Shown: piece after piece, positions 1 to 13,600 of the stretch | Numbering within the stretch: the stretch's first letter is position 1 | How the letters are laid out: the number at the start of each line of letters is the position of its first letter | DNA from: Chionis minor | Taxonomy: Eukaryota > Chordata > Aves > Charadriiformes > Chionididae | Assembly: GCA_013398295.1 (NCBI GenBank) | Contig: VZSF01002133.1 | Location: 100,353-164,352 of the forward strand | Reading direction: 5' to 3' | Length of the DNA stretch: 64,000 nt | The notes under the pieces: model-generated | Told to the model about the DNA's origin: nothing | Database searches by the model: none | The model's input: the letters and a program-made list of their open reading frames with translations, nothing else | Program-made: the position numbers and the translations under genes

Positions 1-1529
1 AAACCCTTGCGCAGGTCAGCTCTGATCCAACCTGGCTTCCTGGGAAAGCCGGGCAGGGATGTTGACTCAGTCGGTGGTGCATTTCAGGAGTGACTCTCCA
101 GTGTAGCGATGCAATGGTAAAAATTGCTGTATTTCCATGTGATCCTTGCCTCTCTAAAATACGGCACTCAGGGGAGTTAACACTTTGTCAGCTGGTGCCT
201 GAGCGCCCCTGGCATCGTCCTTACGCAGCTGCAGTTGTATTTCTGTCAGTAAGACAGGAACACATTGCCTTGTGCTCTGGAGCACGGGGCAGATGTAGCT
301 GCCAGGTCTACCCCTAATGAAGTAAATAACCATTCCCTGAGCACGCAAAGTGCCCCCAGCCCGCAGTCAAAGAGGAGCTTACCGTAGCACACTGCTGAGA
401 AGCGGTGAAGCGCGTGGGTTTCCTGTGCTGGGAAGCCGGTGCTGCCGGTGGAGGGTGGTCTCGGTTCCTCTAGCTCGTCCCCGGGTGAGCAGGCGGCAGG
501 GCTGCTCTGCAGATCCCGCGGAGCGAGGGCAGGCGGGAGGAGCGGCTGTGCATCCCCCTCCTGGACGCGGACGCTGCCCCGGCTTTGGGCTGGTTTCTTA
601 GCCAGAGACAGCTGCAAATTCCAGGTGACGCTCTCAGTGCTTCTGCTTTTGTTTCCTCTAGAAGAGAGAGCGAAATAGAATTTTTTAAAATAATTAGAGA
701 TTTACTTCCTGCTTTTGATCTACTAATAGAGTCACTATTTTTAAAAGGACATGTATTTTGTAAGACTGTGCAACTTTTCTGAGCAGAGTTGCACTCCCGT
801 CTACTACCTTCTTGCCTTGTGGTTCCTTAGTATTATTTTTGTACACAGCCTTATTTTTTAAAAAATTTTAAAGTAGTTTTATGTTGAAAGAAGTAGTGAT
901 TGGTTAGTTTGGGGAAGGGAAGTATATTACTGAACAAAATATTTCTGTATTTTATATAAAATATTTATGTATTTTATATATTTTATATGAGTGGCAAAGC
1001 AGTTCTCCAAGTTTTTAAATTATATACAGTGCGTCAACGTTATACCATGCATTGTATTAGAGGACTAAATATAGCCGGTCGCAGTGTGAACAAACGACAT
1101 GTATTTCAATTTCTTTTGGACGTGCAAAATAGAATTTTAGGAATTGGGCTGCATTTTCTTTTCAATGGATTGTGTACAGTAGGAGAACTGACACACAGCT
1201 TGTAGACATCTTGCCTTCTATTTACTGATGTGCTCCTGAGCATCACTCCAGGGGACAGGTAGGAGGGCCATCCGTGTGCGCCGCTGGCCTCTGTCCCCAG
1301 AGGTAGGTACAGAATTCGTCATAGCACATTACATTTTTTCCCTGTGTGTTTCTGCCGTCTCTGTAGTGATTTCAGCTGTCACTGCTCCCTCCGCGCGATA
1401 ACCACCGGGGATGTTCTCAGTGAGGAAGCGTCAGTTCTTGTGAATTGCAGCCTGGGCTGCCTGGGTCGGGTTTCTGCAGGCGATGACAGGAAAAAGAAAA
1501 GGGGCTTCACTCGTGTCTGGTCTTTTCAG
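1..1529 (+). other. MED12L intron at left edge
   Basis: Continuous with the acceptor before the first visible MED12L exon. It holds a moderately GC-rich patch (about 350-600) and an AT-rich tract (about 830-990, TATA/ATTTT runs). I recognise no exon, RNA gene or repeat family in it. Confidence 0.6.
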
Positions 1530-1677
1530 GACGAATCTTCAAGTCACGAGTGTAACCAGCGCATGATTCTCCTTTACGGCGTCGGCAAGGAGAGGGATGA
1601 AGCAAGACATCAGCTGAAGAAGATTACCAAAGACATCCTCAAAATCCTGAATAAGAAGAGTACGACTGAAATGGGTG
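1530..1677 (+). CDS. MED12L: MED12L exon (visible exon 1)
   Basis: Acceptor tcttttcag, donor gtaaat. Encodes [20 protein letters not shown], a hallmark MED12/MED12L segment. It ends with the first base of a Val codon completed by the next exon. A second GT three bases upstream (gtggta) is in the wrong phase. Confidence 0.92.
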
Positions 1678-4600
1678 GTAAATGCTTTAACGCTGCTCTG
1701 TGGTAGCCAGTAGCGAAGATCGCGGGAGCTGTGAGGTGCTCAGCCGGTTCTCCGCAGCCCTGCACGTGGGTCACGTAATTCAGCTCTCATCCCCCCCAGT
1801 CCTGGTGAGGGCCTGGCCGGAGTCGCGCTGCATGGGGCATCCTGCTGGCTGCCTCGCGCCTGTGTCCCAAGGGCAACGCGCCGCCGCGCTTACAGCTCCC
1901 CTTCTCCCTTCCCCAGCCTGGCCGTAGGCGCCTGCGTGAGGCTGGAGCCTGGAATGGGAGACAGGGGCCAGCGAGCGACGCGTGTTCCTTACCCTCCCAG
2001 TAAAGCTGTGTCACTGTTCTTCAGTTTTTCTTGGGTGTCACCTTTTGCGTAGGCATAACCTCGAAGTAGCTCTGGTGTCATTACGTGCTGTGCCATGTAT
2101 TTGTCCCCAGTAGAATGGAACACTGAGGCAAGTAGGGTGTCATGTAGCCACAAGTAAAGCTTATTAAGATTTTCATTGTCTTTTAAATCAGTAATAATGC
2201 AAAACTACTAGGGCTCCATTAACTATAAAATGACCAAAATCATTTTTTATCTGTCAAGTTGGGGATGAAGGGCAAAAAGCCAGGAAGAGCAAACAAGAAG
2301 CGTTTCCGACCCTAGAGACCGTGTTCACAAAACTACAGCAACTGTCCTATTTTGATCAACATCAGGTGACATCTCAGGTACTTCCCATGTATAAAATCGT
2401 AGCCTTTTACGTTCTGCTGTGGAGAGATCTAATAGGAAATAAAGCCAGGCTGTTAGAAGAATCTTCAGTGCGCTGCTTCCTCAAAGGCAAGAGAGAAGAC
2501 ACTGCCTTGGTATTGTAAAATACCTACTGCAGTAGATATTTGTGTGTTTGCTTGGGTTGGCTGGGGGGGTTTGTGTGTTTGTTTTGCAAGAGGCCTTCAG
2601 GATTATTACAGATGTCATGATTTTTTTAATGAAAATTTTGAAATCGATTTTACATAAATTTCCGGTAGCAGGTTTGTTTAGGGCTCACGTGTGTGTTAGA
2701 CACTTAGCAATCTCCTGGTTAACGACTCGTATGCACAAGAAATGTTCCTGCGTCTGTGTGTGTGAAGGCTGGTGATGTCCTCTGTGGTTTTGTGCAACAA
2801 ACTGAGTATTGAGAAGCTGGTGGTTAATACAGTTTGTTCTTTTCTTGATTAGAATTTATGGTCAACCTTGACTCTTAAAAGGCCGTATCAGTGGCTGACT
2901 GGGGAATGTAAATAGTTCATTTTAAATGACAAGCCTGGTTTTCCTGGTTTATATTAGGACTTGTAAGTGTGCAAATGTATCAGCATTGGATTTCATCACT
3001 TTGTCAGGTGCTGCTGTTTTTAAGTATATTTTAATAACCAGAGTCTAAGATAATGAACAAAGTTAGAGGTACATGTTGATTTTTAAGACATCTTTAGATC
3101 TGGTCTTTTGAATGAATTTATTACATGTTTTGTTTGCAGGGTAATTAATTATCTGAAGACCCTCAATAAAAAAACTAAATGCTGTAAGATGAAAAGAAAA
3201 AATTATTTTGCCTCTCCTTTAGGGCAAAATTGTGTTTAAAAATACCCCATAGAGTAAAAATCAGTATTGTAGATGTTAAGAACAGTTTGGCCCTCAACTG
3301 TAAAGTAGCAGAACAGCATTTTCTGTGTTGCCAGTTTTGAAAATAAAATGTCGTTACAACTGGCTTGCAGGATAGCAGAGTGACAGAGCTACTCATGCGT
3401 GATTTGTTAGCGCTTTTATCTGCAAAATGCTTTCACTTGCCATTACCATCTGTAAAGTAGGAGTTTTGGAGCACTCGTGTGTCTGAGAAGCCCTCAGTCA
3501 CCGCGTGGCTTCTCCACCTGTATTTCCACAGATCTCCAGTAATGTTCTGGAACAGATCACCAGCTTTGCCTCAGGAACGTCGTATCACCTCCCCTTGGCT
3601 CACCACATACAGCTCATCTTTGACCTCATGGAGCCAGCACTGAACATCAATGGGCTTATAGACTTTGCAATACAGGTAAAGAGAGTTCAGTTTTTAGGGG
3701 GGTTATGTCAGGATAAAGCTGTGATGTGTTTTCTGTGAAAACGTGGAAAAAACCCTGACAGCTGTAATGAAAATTCTCCTAATTTGCTGCCATGCACTTT
3801 TATCCGTTTCAGTTTCCTGACCTTTTCGGATACTTCCCCTTCTGTCTTAATTTGCCAACTACGGAGATTCACCAGATGTATTTTATTTTTAAATCTTTCA
3901 AAATTAAGTAAATTTCTGGATTATTTTAGCACAAAATATTTTAGGATGGACTTCACTGTTTCAGAGTGAACCATCATATTACACAATAAAGCATTTGGGT
4001 GCCAGAAATGCTGTGTATTTCTGAAGAGCAGTTCTGAGCGATGTCTTTTATTCTTTAACAGGTCATTTTGCTCTCTCTTTTCCTGTGTTCTGTAGTGAGT
4101 AAGGAATTTCGTTTTTGTTTGCTATGTAGTTTTTTCTTTTTTTTTTTTTTTTCCCCAGCTATTTTACATGTTTGACTTGTAAGTCATTTTCAGTTCGTTA
4201 TTTCTGTGTCTGTGTTTGCAGCTGTTGAACGAGCTGAGCGTTGTGGAGGCAGAGCTGCTGCTGAAGTCGTCCAGCCTGGCAGGGAGCTACACGACGGGGC
4301 TGTGCGTCTGCATCGTGGCTGTCCTGCGGCGGTACCACGCCTGCCTCATCCTCAACTCGGAGCAAACCGCGCAAGTCTTCGAGGGGTTTGTGGCAGCTGC
4401 CATTTCCCACAAAGCATTCTCGGCGCTCTCTTTTAAGCAGGAAACGCGTTTGGGTTCGGGTGGTGGGACCAGCAGTGGCGCCGCTCTGGGAAGGCTGTGA
4501 GCGAGCTCAGGAGCGGAGTGGGTGGCTCCCCTCGGCAGCCGCTGGTGGCACCTGCACCCTTTGGGACCTAGGAAAGGTCCTGCCCCCTCGCCCCATTCTG

Positions 4601-7600
4601 CCCTGGGCCCCGCGTCTGCCTCTGTGTCCTCTCCTCCCAGGTGACCCCTGACTTCACGTGAGCCCCGTCAGCCTGGAGGCACAAGGGCTGTCACCACGTG
4701 TCCCCGCTAATGCTGCGGTTTGGGTGACACGTGCCGGTGAGATGCGTTTCTAGGGTGTGTTGGAACCAACTGAGAATGGTTTTGTTTTTGCAGGTTGTGT
4801 GGGGTGGTAAAGCACGTCGTTAATCCCTCAGAGTGTTCCTCCCCAGAACGGTGTATTTTAGCTTACCTCTACGATCTGTACGTGTCCTGTAGTCACCTGA
4901 GAAGCAAGTTTGGAGACCTCTTCAGGTGGGTGGCGCCGGGGTTTTTCTCAGCACTGCCTAGCCTGTAGCCTGACGCAGGCTGCCGTGGTTTCTGCTGGGT
5001 CTGCTTTCCATGGAAGATGCGCTGCTGCCGTCGCTGCTGTACCTTTAGGGAAGCACCTCTCTCGCCCGTGGCAGCAGAGCGTGTGTCCGGGGCCAGGGTC
5101 CCTCGCGCCGAGCGGGTCCCTGCGGTGGAGGAGCAGAGGCTGAGCACCCCTCGCCGCGCTGGGGTGAGCTCGGCCAGGTGTGCAGCGCGCAGCCAGTTTG
5201 AGTTTGTGAAGTTTTATGCTCAAATGTTCAGTTCCTTGATTTGTAAATTAAAAAAAATCTTGTAGGTACCCATATGCTGGTTTTTTGGCCCTTTTTAAAG
5301 GGGGAGTGGAAACCTTTGATCCGCAAATACGCATCTTGTGAGACTTACAAACCGCTTCGCCTACTGTTTCCCGTTCTAGTTTATGTACCTGGTTTAGGTT
5401 TGTGTATTTCAGATTTGTGGGTTTCACGTCATAGGGAATAGGAAAAGACTTCTCAGTAATAATCTTAGTATTTTAATAAGCTCACAAACACATGGGAACA
5501 GTAGCATTTAATATGAGAAACACTAGGAAAGAGAAATATGAAATATAGAAGAACTACAGAATTGTCTTAGCTGTATGATCATTTTTCTGCTTAAAACCTG
5601 AATTTCAGTAACACAGTAAAAATTAACATTTTTGTTAATACTAACCTACAATAGCAAATCAAAACATCATTTAGTAATAGAGAGATACTGAAGGTCTAAA
5701 TCGTATGTTAAATACGTGATACACACAGCACTTGATTTGAAGCCCCTTTTTTTAGACAAGTGGAGTTAGAAATTCTCTGAAAACTGATAATAAAAATCTA
5801 CGTATACATTTTTTAGACATCTGTGTATAAGGCAATAGTGCTAGACTCATTTTCTTCTTGGTTTCTTTGCTACAGTTGAAACAAACCCAAACTCAGTTGT
5901 CTGTACACGGCAACTTTTTTAGCTCCTTTTCAGCAGGCTGTAAGTCCAGCTGTTTCTCTGCGTCGGTTGCACTGACAGTAAGGTGCAGTTCGTGATTTGG
6001 AGACTTACCTTGTGAATACTGCAGTGCTTTGCAAGTGCCTCCTGGTACCATCTGCAGTAGTTCTCATACTGGGTTTTACTAAGCGAGCTGCATGTTTTGG
6101 TTTAGTGTGCGTGGTATACTGAGTTTTATTCAAACTTCCTTTTTTTAAATCATTCCTTCACTTTTTTAAAAAAAAATCTTATCTTCTGACCACTCCCCCA
6201 GCATTACTTCTTGCGCAAGCACGCTTTCAGAGGCTGCTTTGCTCACGTCCTCAGTACTGTATGGTTTGGGGTTTGGACCCTCTTCCTGTGACCCGTGGGG
6301 TCAGTGTCGGTAAATGCTGCGATGCAGAGTGTCGGGGACACGTGCGCCCAGGGTGCCGGTGCGTGGCAGCCCGCTACGTAGAGCCCGATGTTTCAGGCAC
6401 GGCATATTCGTGTTCTGCTGCCGGGTTTCCTTTCTTTGCTGGTACGCTGGCTGTTTGAGGAAAGGGTTAACGTCAGGCATTGCCCTTCCTGTAGATTACC
6501 AGTCCCGCTGCTGTGCTGGTGTGGTGGTTCGGTGGTGCGCAGGGGCTGCAGTGGTGCAGTGGTGTGCAGGGGCTGCGGTGGTGCGGTGGTGCGCAGGGGC
6601 TGCGGTGGTGCGCAGGGGCTGCACTGGTGCGCAGGGGCTGTACTGGTGCGGTGGTGCGCAGGGGCTGCACTGGTGCGGTGGTGCGCAGGCGCTGCACTGG
6701 TGCGGTGGTGCGCAGGGGCTGCGGTGGTGCGCAGGGGCTGCGCAGCGACAGGGTGTCCCCAGGGCTGCCCCGCGTCCCGGCACTGCTGTGCACATCACAC
6801 TCCTTCCCCAGGTCGCAGATGCCTTCCAGGAGCACAGCACTTCCTCTGCCTTTCCATCCTGTTGTTTCAGCCAGCGGAGCTCTGAAAAATTCCAACGGTT
6901 TCTTGTATTTCAAGTTAATTTCAATTGATAGATTTCCCCCCTACCCCCAGTAATGAGGAAGTCTTCCCAGTTGGGATAATTAGTGAAGTTTGTCCATGTG
7001 GATGTTGTTTCCAGCTGTGGTACAAAATCCAATGCTTGAGACAAATGCTCCTTAGAACATTTTGTGTGTGAAATGTGCTTTCTTCACTAACACCTTTTTT
7101 TTCCCCTGAAGAAAGCTAATTGACATACAGGTATTCGTAGCCTGGAACATTTCTTGACCTTTTGTTGTAATTATTAATGTCAAAATATGACCTTTAAGCA
7201 TCTTTTCTCTGTTTACTGATTTCATCTTTGAAAAAATTGTCTTTTCTGTCACATTACAAAATGCAGAGTTGTTGATTGAGATAAATTTTCTCATTTTTCT
7301 GTAATTAATTCTTCTTGCCACCACTGCAGTTCACTGGGTCGTAACGCCGGAAGAGGGGGAGCAGCGTTAGGAAGCACTCTTACAGTTCGCTGTAGAGGCG
7401 TCTGATGCTCCAGGAAGCTGGAGCAGGGAATGACTGTGTGGTCCTTGTCCAGCTGCTCACAGTTTCAGTCACAGAAATGTCATAGGAGCCATTTGGAAAC
7501 TTCAGACTTTATTTGCAGTAAAACTTGAATGAAATTGATTTATCAGCCTTATTTTCTGGTAGATGCTTCTTATCAAAAATGAGTTTGAAAACGTGTACAG

Positions 7601-10600
7601 AATGGTAGCCAAGCCAGGATGTTTTGATCCCACATAGTATGTTCGACAGCATTCTTGCAAAGTATGTTTTTTGGCAGCTCTCTCTTTTTTTTGGTTCTCA
7701 GTAGTGCCTGTTCTAAGGTGAAGCAAACAATATACAGCAATGTTCAGCCTTCAAATTCCAATTTGCTGTGGGACCCAGAGTTCATGCTCGATTTTCTCGA
7801 GAATCCGTCTGCTCACAGCATTAACTACTCCATGCTGGGCAAGATCCTGAGCGACAACGCAGCCAACCGCTACAGCTTCGTCTGCAACGCGCTGATGAAC
7901 GTGTGCATGGGGCACCAGGATGCGGGGAGGTAAGGCAAACCTTACGGGACGCGGGACGGCATGGATTTTTATATAGTATACAAGAGGATTCTTTTCACCT
8001 TTGCGTTTTGTGTCTTTTTTGCAATTGTTTTTATTCATTGCTCTTCCGAGTTGCTGAAAATGTATTGAATGTGTTTCCCCTAAGGTACTTCATTAATCAG
8101 TCCACTTAATTTAGCAGGAGGGAGTACCGAGTAGAAAGCAGCCGCTGTGAGACAGTCAGTAAGCTTTTTGTATCGGCAGTTGTGCCGTTCCAGACAGAAC
8201 AGCTCAGCACAATCTTTGCTCATTAGAAGCCTGTAAATGAGGGAAGGTTCTGCATTAGGTCATTTCCTTCTTCTGACGCAATCGGTGTTTAATTTGTTAA
8301 ATGTGTAATTTATTTATTATGGATTTCGTTTTCATAGGTAATTTGTAGGTTTTCCAAAAATATTTAAAAAAAATTTATAAAGAGTTTTATTGCGTAGCAG
8401 CTACTAGACTTACAACAGGTGTCAGTTGTATTTTAGGCGAAGCTGGGACCTCATGGCGCACGGTTCAAGCCAATCTCCAGTGACTGGAGTAAAGGATGCG
8501 ATGGGCACTTGAGCAGGTTGCCCAGCGCTGTCTTACAGAGGTTGTCTCTGACACCAGAGGTGCTGGCTCCTCTCACAGGCAGTGGAGCTCTGCTCTGGTC
8601 CAGCATCACACTTCTGGGGTCTTGCGTCTCTGTTAGACCTTTTTAGGTGATCTCAAGGCACTGACAAGAAGTGTAGTGAAGAACCGCAGAATAGTGAAGA
8701 ACCTTTGCAGTAGAACGACCCAACGTCGGTGTCAGGGTTTCATACTGGCAGTCTGTTTCCTTTCATAATTCAGGTGTTGTTCTCTCAGCTGATTCCTCCT
8801 TCCAGTGTGCAAACACATAAGCTGAGCCTTGTGCAAATGTGGCGTTGCGCTGTGGACGCTGTTTTACCCTGGTTTTCCGTTCTGCAAAGCTGGTGACGTA
8901 GGGTGAACGGGACGCTCCGTTTTGGATCTAGCCTTCACCCCTGCCCCGGCACACAATCAAATTCCTCTTGCACAGTCAAAACCACCAGAACTTGGTGTTC
9001 TGTTCTGATTCAGTTCTAATTTTTAGTAAGAAATACTTAGTCTTGATAGTTAGGCCTAGGTTCAGCAGTAGCTGACAGTCTTTTTTAAGGTTGCTGACGG
9101 ATTATGAAACTCAAGGAAATCGTGGATTTTTTTTTCCTCTTTCCTTTTCTGATTGACCCCTGCCCAAAATGTGTGCAGTTCCTCCATCCTTCTCCCTGTC
9201 CCAAGTATGAAGCCATCTCTGGAATGTCCAGAGCGGGGGCCAGAGGAGGCCCCAGAGATGCCGGGAGGGCTGGAGCCCCTCTGCTGGGAGGACAGGCTGG
9301 GAGAGCTGGGGGGGTTCAGCCTGGAGAAGAGAAGGCTCCGGGGAGACCTGCCAGCCCCTGCCAGGGTCTGAAAGGGGCTCCAGGAAAGCTGGGGAGGGAC
9401 TCGGGATCAGGGAGTGGAGCCAGAGGGTGAGGAGCAATGGCTTCAAACTGGCAGAGGGGAGGTTTAGATGAGATATGGGGAAGAAATTGCTGGCTGTGAG
9501 GGTGGGGAGCCCCTGGCCGGGGTTGCCCAGAGCAGCTGTGGCTGCCCCATCCCTGGAGGTTCAAGGCCAGGTTGGACGGGGCTTGGAGCAGCCTGGTGTG
9601 GTGGGTGGGCTTTAAGGTCCCTTCTAAGCCAAACCACTCCACGATTCTATGAAATGTGGGGCATCCTTGGCAGAGCGGAGCAGCTGAGAGGAAGCAGTGT
9701 TGTAAGAGCAACAAAGGGGAACATCTAAATGTGGTCAAACGAGTTTTACTGTGGAACAGAGAAAAAATAACTTGCACTAGGATGAGTCAACTCTGCTCTG
9801 TGTTTTAAAATGTTACATAAGGCTGAATCATACACCCGATCACACGTTACCAGCATGAGATCTATGGAGTGAAATTCACTAATGCCCGTTGATTTGGTGA
9901 CTCTGCTCCCTGCTGAACGGTAGCGCTGGTCTGGCACAGGGAGGGAGGGCTCCGGCGGTGGGGTGTCACCGGTGACCTGGGGCTGGGCAGATGTGCAGGA
10001 CACGCTCCGCCTTCCCGTGACATTTTTGCACGCGAGGGGACGGAGCTGGTGTTTGTGCGGCAGCACCGGGGAGAGGCCGGAGCGTGTCCCCGGAGAGAGA
10101 GCGGGCGTCTGCCGTGGCGGGGGGCTTCGGGGCTCCAGCCCCCTTCCTGGGCAGCTCAGCACAGCCAGGGAAGCCAGTAGGAACATGGGCAGACAAGGCG
10201 GGTTTGCCCAAAACAAAGGCCCTGTGCTACTGCAGGTTGGAGGGATGCAAGTTACGGGGCACAAGTCACATACTGGGGTTTTCTCAGACAGTCCAGTTGT
10301 CCACAGCTGAGTAGCACTAGGTTACATGTACAGCAGCAGAATCCCGTTTGGACATAAACCTCCACCTCAACTAAGGAAATACCACGTTTTCTGTCAAGCA
10401 CTGATCTGCTTTGACCTAAACATTGTTTACAAAATATCTTGCTTCTGTATTAGTTTTTCTCTTCTTTCCTAGGATTAACGACATAGCAAACCTGTGCGCA
10501 GAGCTGACGGCATGCTGCACGGTGCTCAGCTCGGAGTGGCTGGGGGTCGTCAAAGCTCTTTGCTGCTCCTCAAATCATGTCTGGGGCTTCAATGATCTGC

Positions 10601-13600
10601 TCTGCAGTGTGGATGTAAGTCCAGTGTCTCCTGAAGTCCTGTTAATGCTAGTTCCCTTGGGTGCGCTTTCAGGTATAGTAAGGTTTCCATTCAGTGTGAA
10701 ATACTGAGCGCGAATTTAGTCCTGGATCCATTTGAGTTTTCAGGGCTTTTAATGAGATTGCTGACTGATTTTTATTCTTTCCTACATCTTCAGGGTTAAT
10801 GTAGATTTTGGGTAGTGCTTAGAGTTTTCTCTTTGTAGACTTTTGTTTTCTTTATTACGGAATGATAGGAAATGTCAGAGGTACTCTTTGAAAGGAGCAG
10901 CCGTGTCTATGCTTTTTCTAAACTGTTGATGGCTGTGCAAATAACTCTCTCTATTTTAAAGACCCTGTTTTAGTGTTGGCTCTTAGATTGCAGAAGGGGT
11001 GGTTCGCTTTGCTGTTCCTTACTCACGTGGTGTAAGTTATGCTAGTCCTGTTAAAGGCTGCAGGATTACAGCGATTAACATTATCCAGTACCTGGTTCAA
11101 TATTTTTATCTACCTTTTGATTACGTATGCCTTTAGGAACAGATTGAAGCTGTGTACTTTGGGGACGTATTCTGGTCCTGAAGCCAAGGAATGAGTATTA
11201 ATGTTATCAGTTTTTTATAGAATGATAAAATTTTCTTAAGTTTTTATAACAGTAATGTTTTTTATTTCAGAAGTTGCGGTATTTGAAATAGGCGTTTATT
11301 AAAATGACGTTAAGAGCTATCAGTATTTGCCATAAAATATTTGTGAAATGCATTAAAATGTAGCAACAAATGCTTATGTGTAAACATTTTATTCTCATAG
11401 TTAATTCCTTAATAACCGTGGCAGTGATGTGTGCGCTGTTAGGTGAACCCTTGCAATGTTTTTCCTTCCAGGTGAGTGACCTGTCGTTTCACGATTCCCT
11501 GGCCACTTTCATTGCTATACTGATTGCCCGGCAGTGCTTTTCTCTGGAAGATGTAGTTCAGCACGTTGCCCTGCCTTCTCTTCTTGCAGCTGGTAAGAAA
11601 ATGTCAAGAGGAAAACTTAAAATGAAAAACTTGAGAGTTCTTAAGAAGTCTCCATTGATTGCCTCAGTCGTGTGTTCGGAACTGGGTTCTTGCCTGGAAA
11701 GCCGCCCTTTGGGCACTGCAGCACGCGTGTCCCTGCAGTTCCCAAAAGGAGCAACGTTGGGTCAGAGAACCCACGCTCGGCCGGTGGTATCGGAGGTGCT
11801 GACAGCGCACTGTCCCCGAGTGTTACACAGCCTCACCTTCTGCTCACCACTTTTCTGCTGTACACTGCGCTCACATGTCTGCTGGATCTGCGCAGGTTGT
11901 GCGGTTCTTCCTGGCATCAGTCTGCCTCACGTCGGCATTTTCTCTCTGACCTCCTTGTCTTCTCCTCCAGCCCTGGAGTACTGTAGCTGTGGTCCTCTTT
12001 GGTGGCCACTTCACACATTTCTTTTCACTTTCTGCTTGGATTGTGTTTCTTATTTCTGCTTTGACTGTCAAAATCCATTTTAACCATGTATTCTCTCCTG
12101 CCATTAATTCGGTCTCTTACTTACCAAAAATCATGCTATTCTTTCCTGTGTTTTAATAACTAAAGGACATAAATGATGATTCCTGTTGATGAAATGATTG
12201 TATTCCCATTTAAAATGTGGCTGTGAGGTAGAACTTTTCCAGGCCTGACACTGTGACTTGTGAGGTCCTGGGCAGATGCCTTATCTCCACGACCCATCTT
12301 CCACAGCCTGTGGAGATCCGGACGCTGAGCCTGGGGCGAGGATGACCTGTCGACTGCTCCTGCACCTCTTCAGGACACCCCAGGTCTGCCTTTTTCCCCA
12401 GGGAACAGGTAAGTTGCCTGCTGTGTGGTCCATTCATTTCAGAAAGTGAACCTAGGTGGTTTTTGATGGCTTCAGTATTCATGTGTGACATACCCATAGC
12501 GCAAGTAGAAATGATAGCTGTTCTAAAATTACAGATGTTTCACTAGTGAAAAGTTGATATGTACTATTCTTACTTGGAATCATAGAATCACAGAGTTGAA
12601 GGGACCTTAAAAACCATGTAGTCCAACCCCCTGCCCTGGGCAGGGACACCTCCCACCACACCAGGCTGCTCCAAGCCCTGTCCAACCTGGCCTTGAACCT
12701 CCAGGGATGGGGCAGCCACAGCTGCTCTGGGCAACCCCGGCCAGGGGCTCACCGCCCTCACAGCCAGGAATTTCTGCCCAATATCTCATGTGAATCTCCC
12801 CTCTTCCAGCTGAAAACTGTTCTCCCTCATCCTCTGGCTCCACTCCCTGATCCCGAGTCCCTCCGCAGCTTTCCTGGAGCCCCTTTCAGACCCTGGCAGG
12901 GGCTGGCAGGTCTCCCCGGAGCCTTCTCTTCTCCAGGCTGAACCCCCCCAGCTCTCCCAGCCTGTCCTCCCAGCAGAGGGGCTCCAGCCCTCCCAGCATC
13001 TCCGGGGCCTCCTCCGGCCCCGCTCCAACAGCTCCGTGTCCTTCTGCTGCTGGGACCCCTGGAGCTGGACACACTATTCCAGGGGGGGTCTCCCCCGAGC
13101 GGAGCAGAGGGGCAGAATCCCCCCCTGGCCCTGCTGCCCCCGCTGTGGGGATGCAGCCCAGGGTGTGGGGAATGTTTGGGAAATATTTTATATACATGTC
13201 AAACTATAGAAGTTTGCTGAAACTTACTCATTATCAACACCTATCCACTCAGGTGTGGCATAATGTTGACATAAAACTCAGCCATATTAATATTACTTCT
13301 TAGAAAATAAAATTAAGTTTTTACAGAGTGTCTGGGCACACTTCATCAGAGGAATACGTTCAGCAGAACTGTTCTGTCCTGAGAGTGCTCATTTTGTTTT
13401 GGAACTTCATTGAAACAATCGTGTGAGCCTGGGACCTCTCAGTGCTCTCCCGTGCCAGAGCTGCTGCTGGCAGTGGTGGCACTGAGCCCCGTTCCCCCCT
13501 TCCTGCGTACTGAGTGTCATTGGGGTGGTGACAGCTCCTGTACTGGCTCGTCTCTCAGCGATACAGAAACTAGCAGGGATACGCAGTGTTCAGTTTGGTA

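Noticed and set aside
6314..6953. Long frames (up to 204 codons, both strands) rich in Gly-Ala-Val-Arg or Pro-Ala-His repeats
   Set aside because: Products of the 19/27-bp minisatellite read in every frame; not genes.
9111..9777. Frames of about 110-150 codons near 9.1-9.8 kb and similar ones at 12.6-13.2 kb
   Set aside because: Translations of the CR1 3' region; they repeat in both copies and do not encode CR1 reverse transcriptase.
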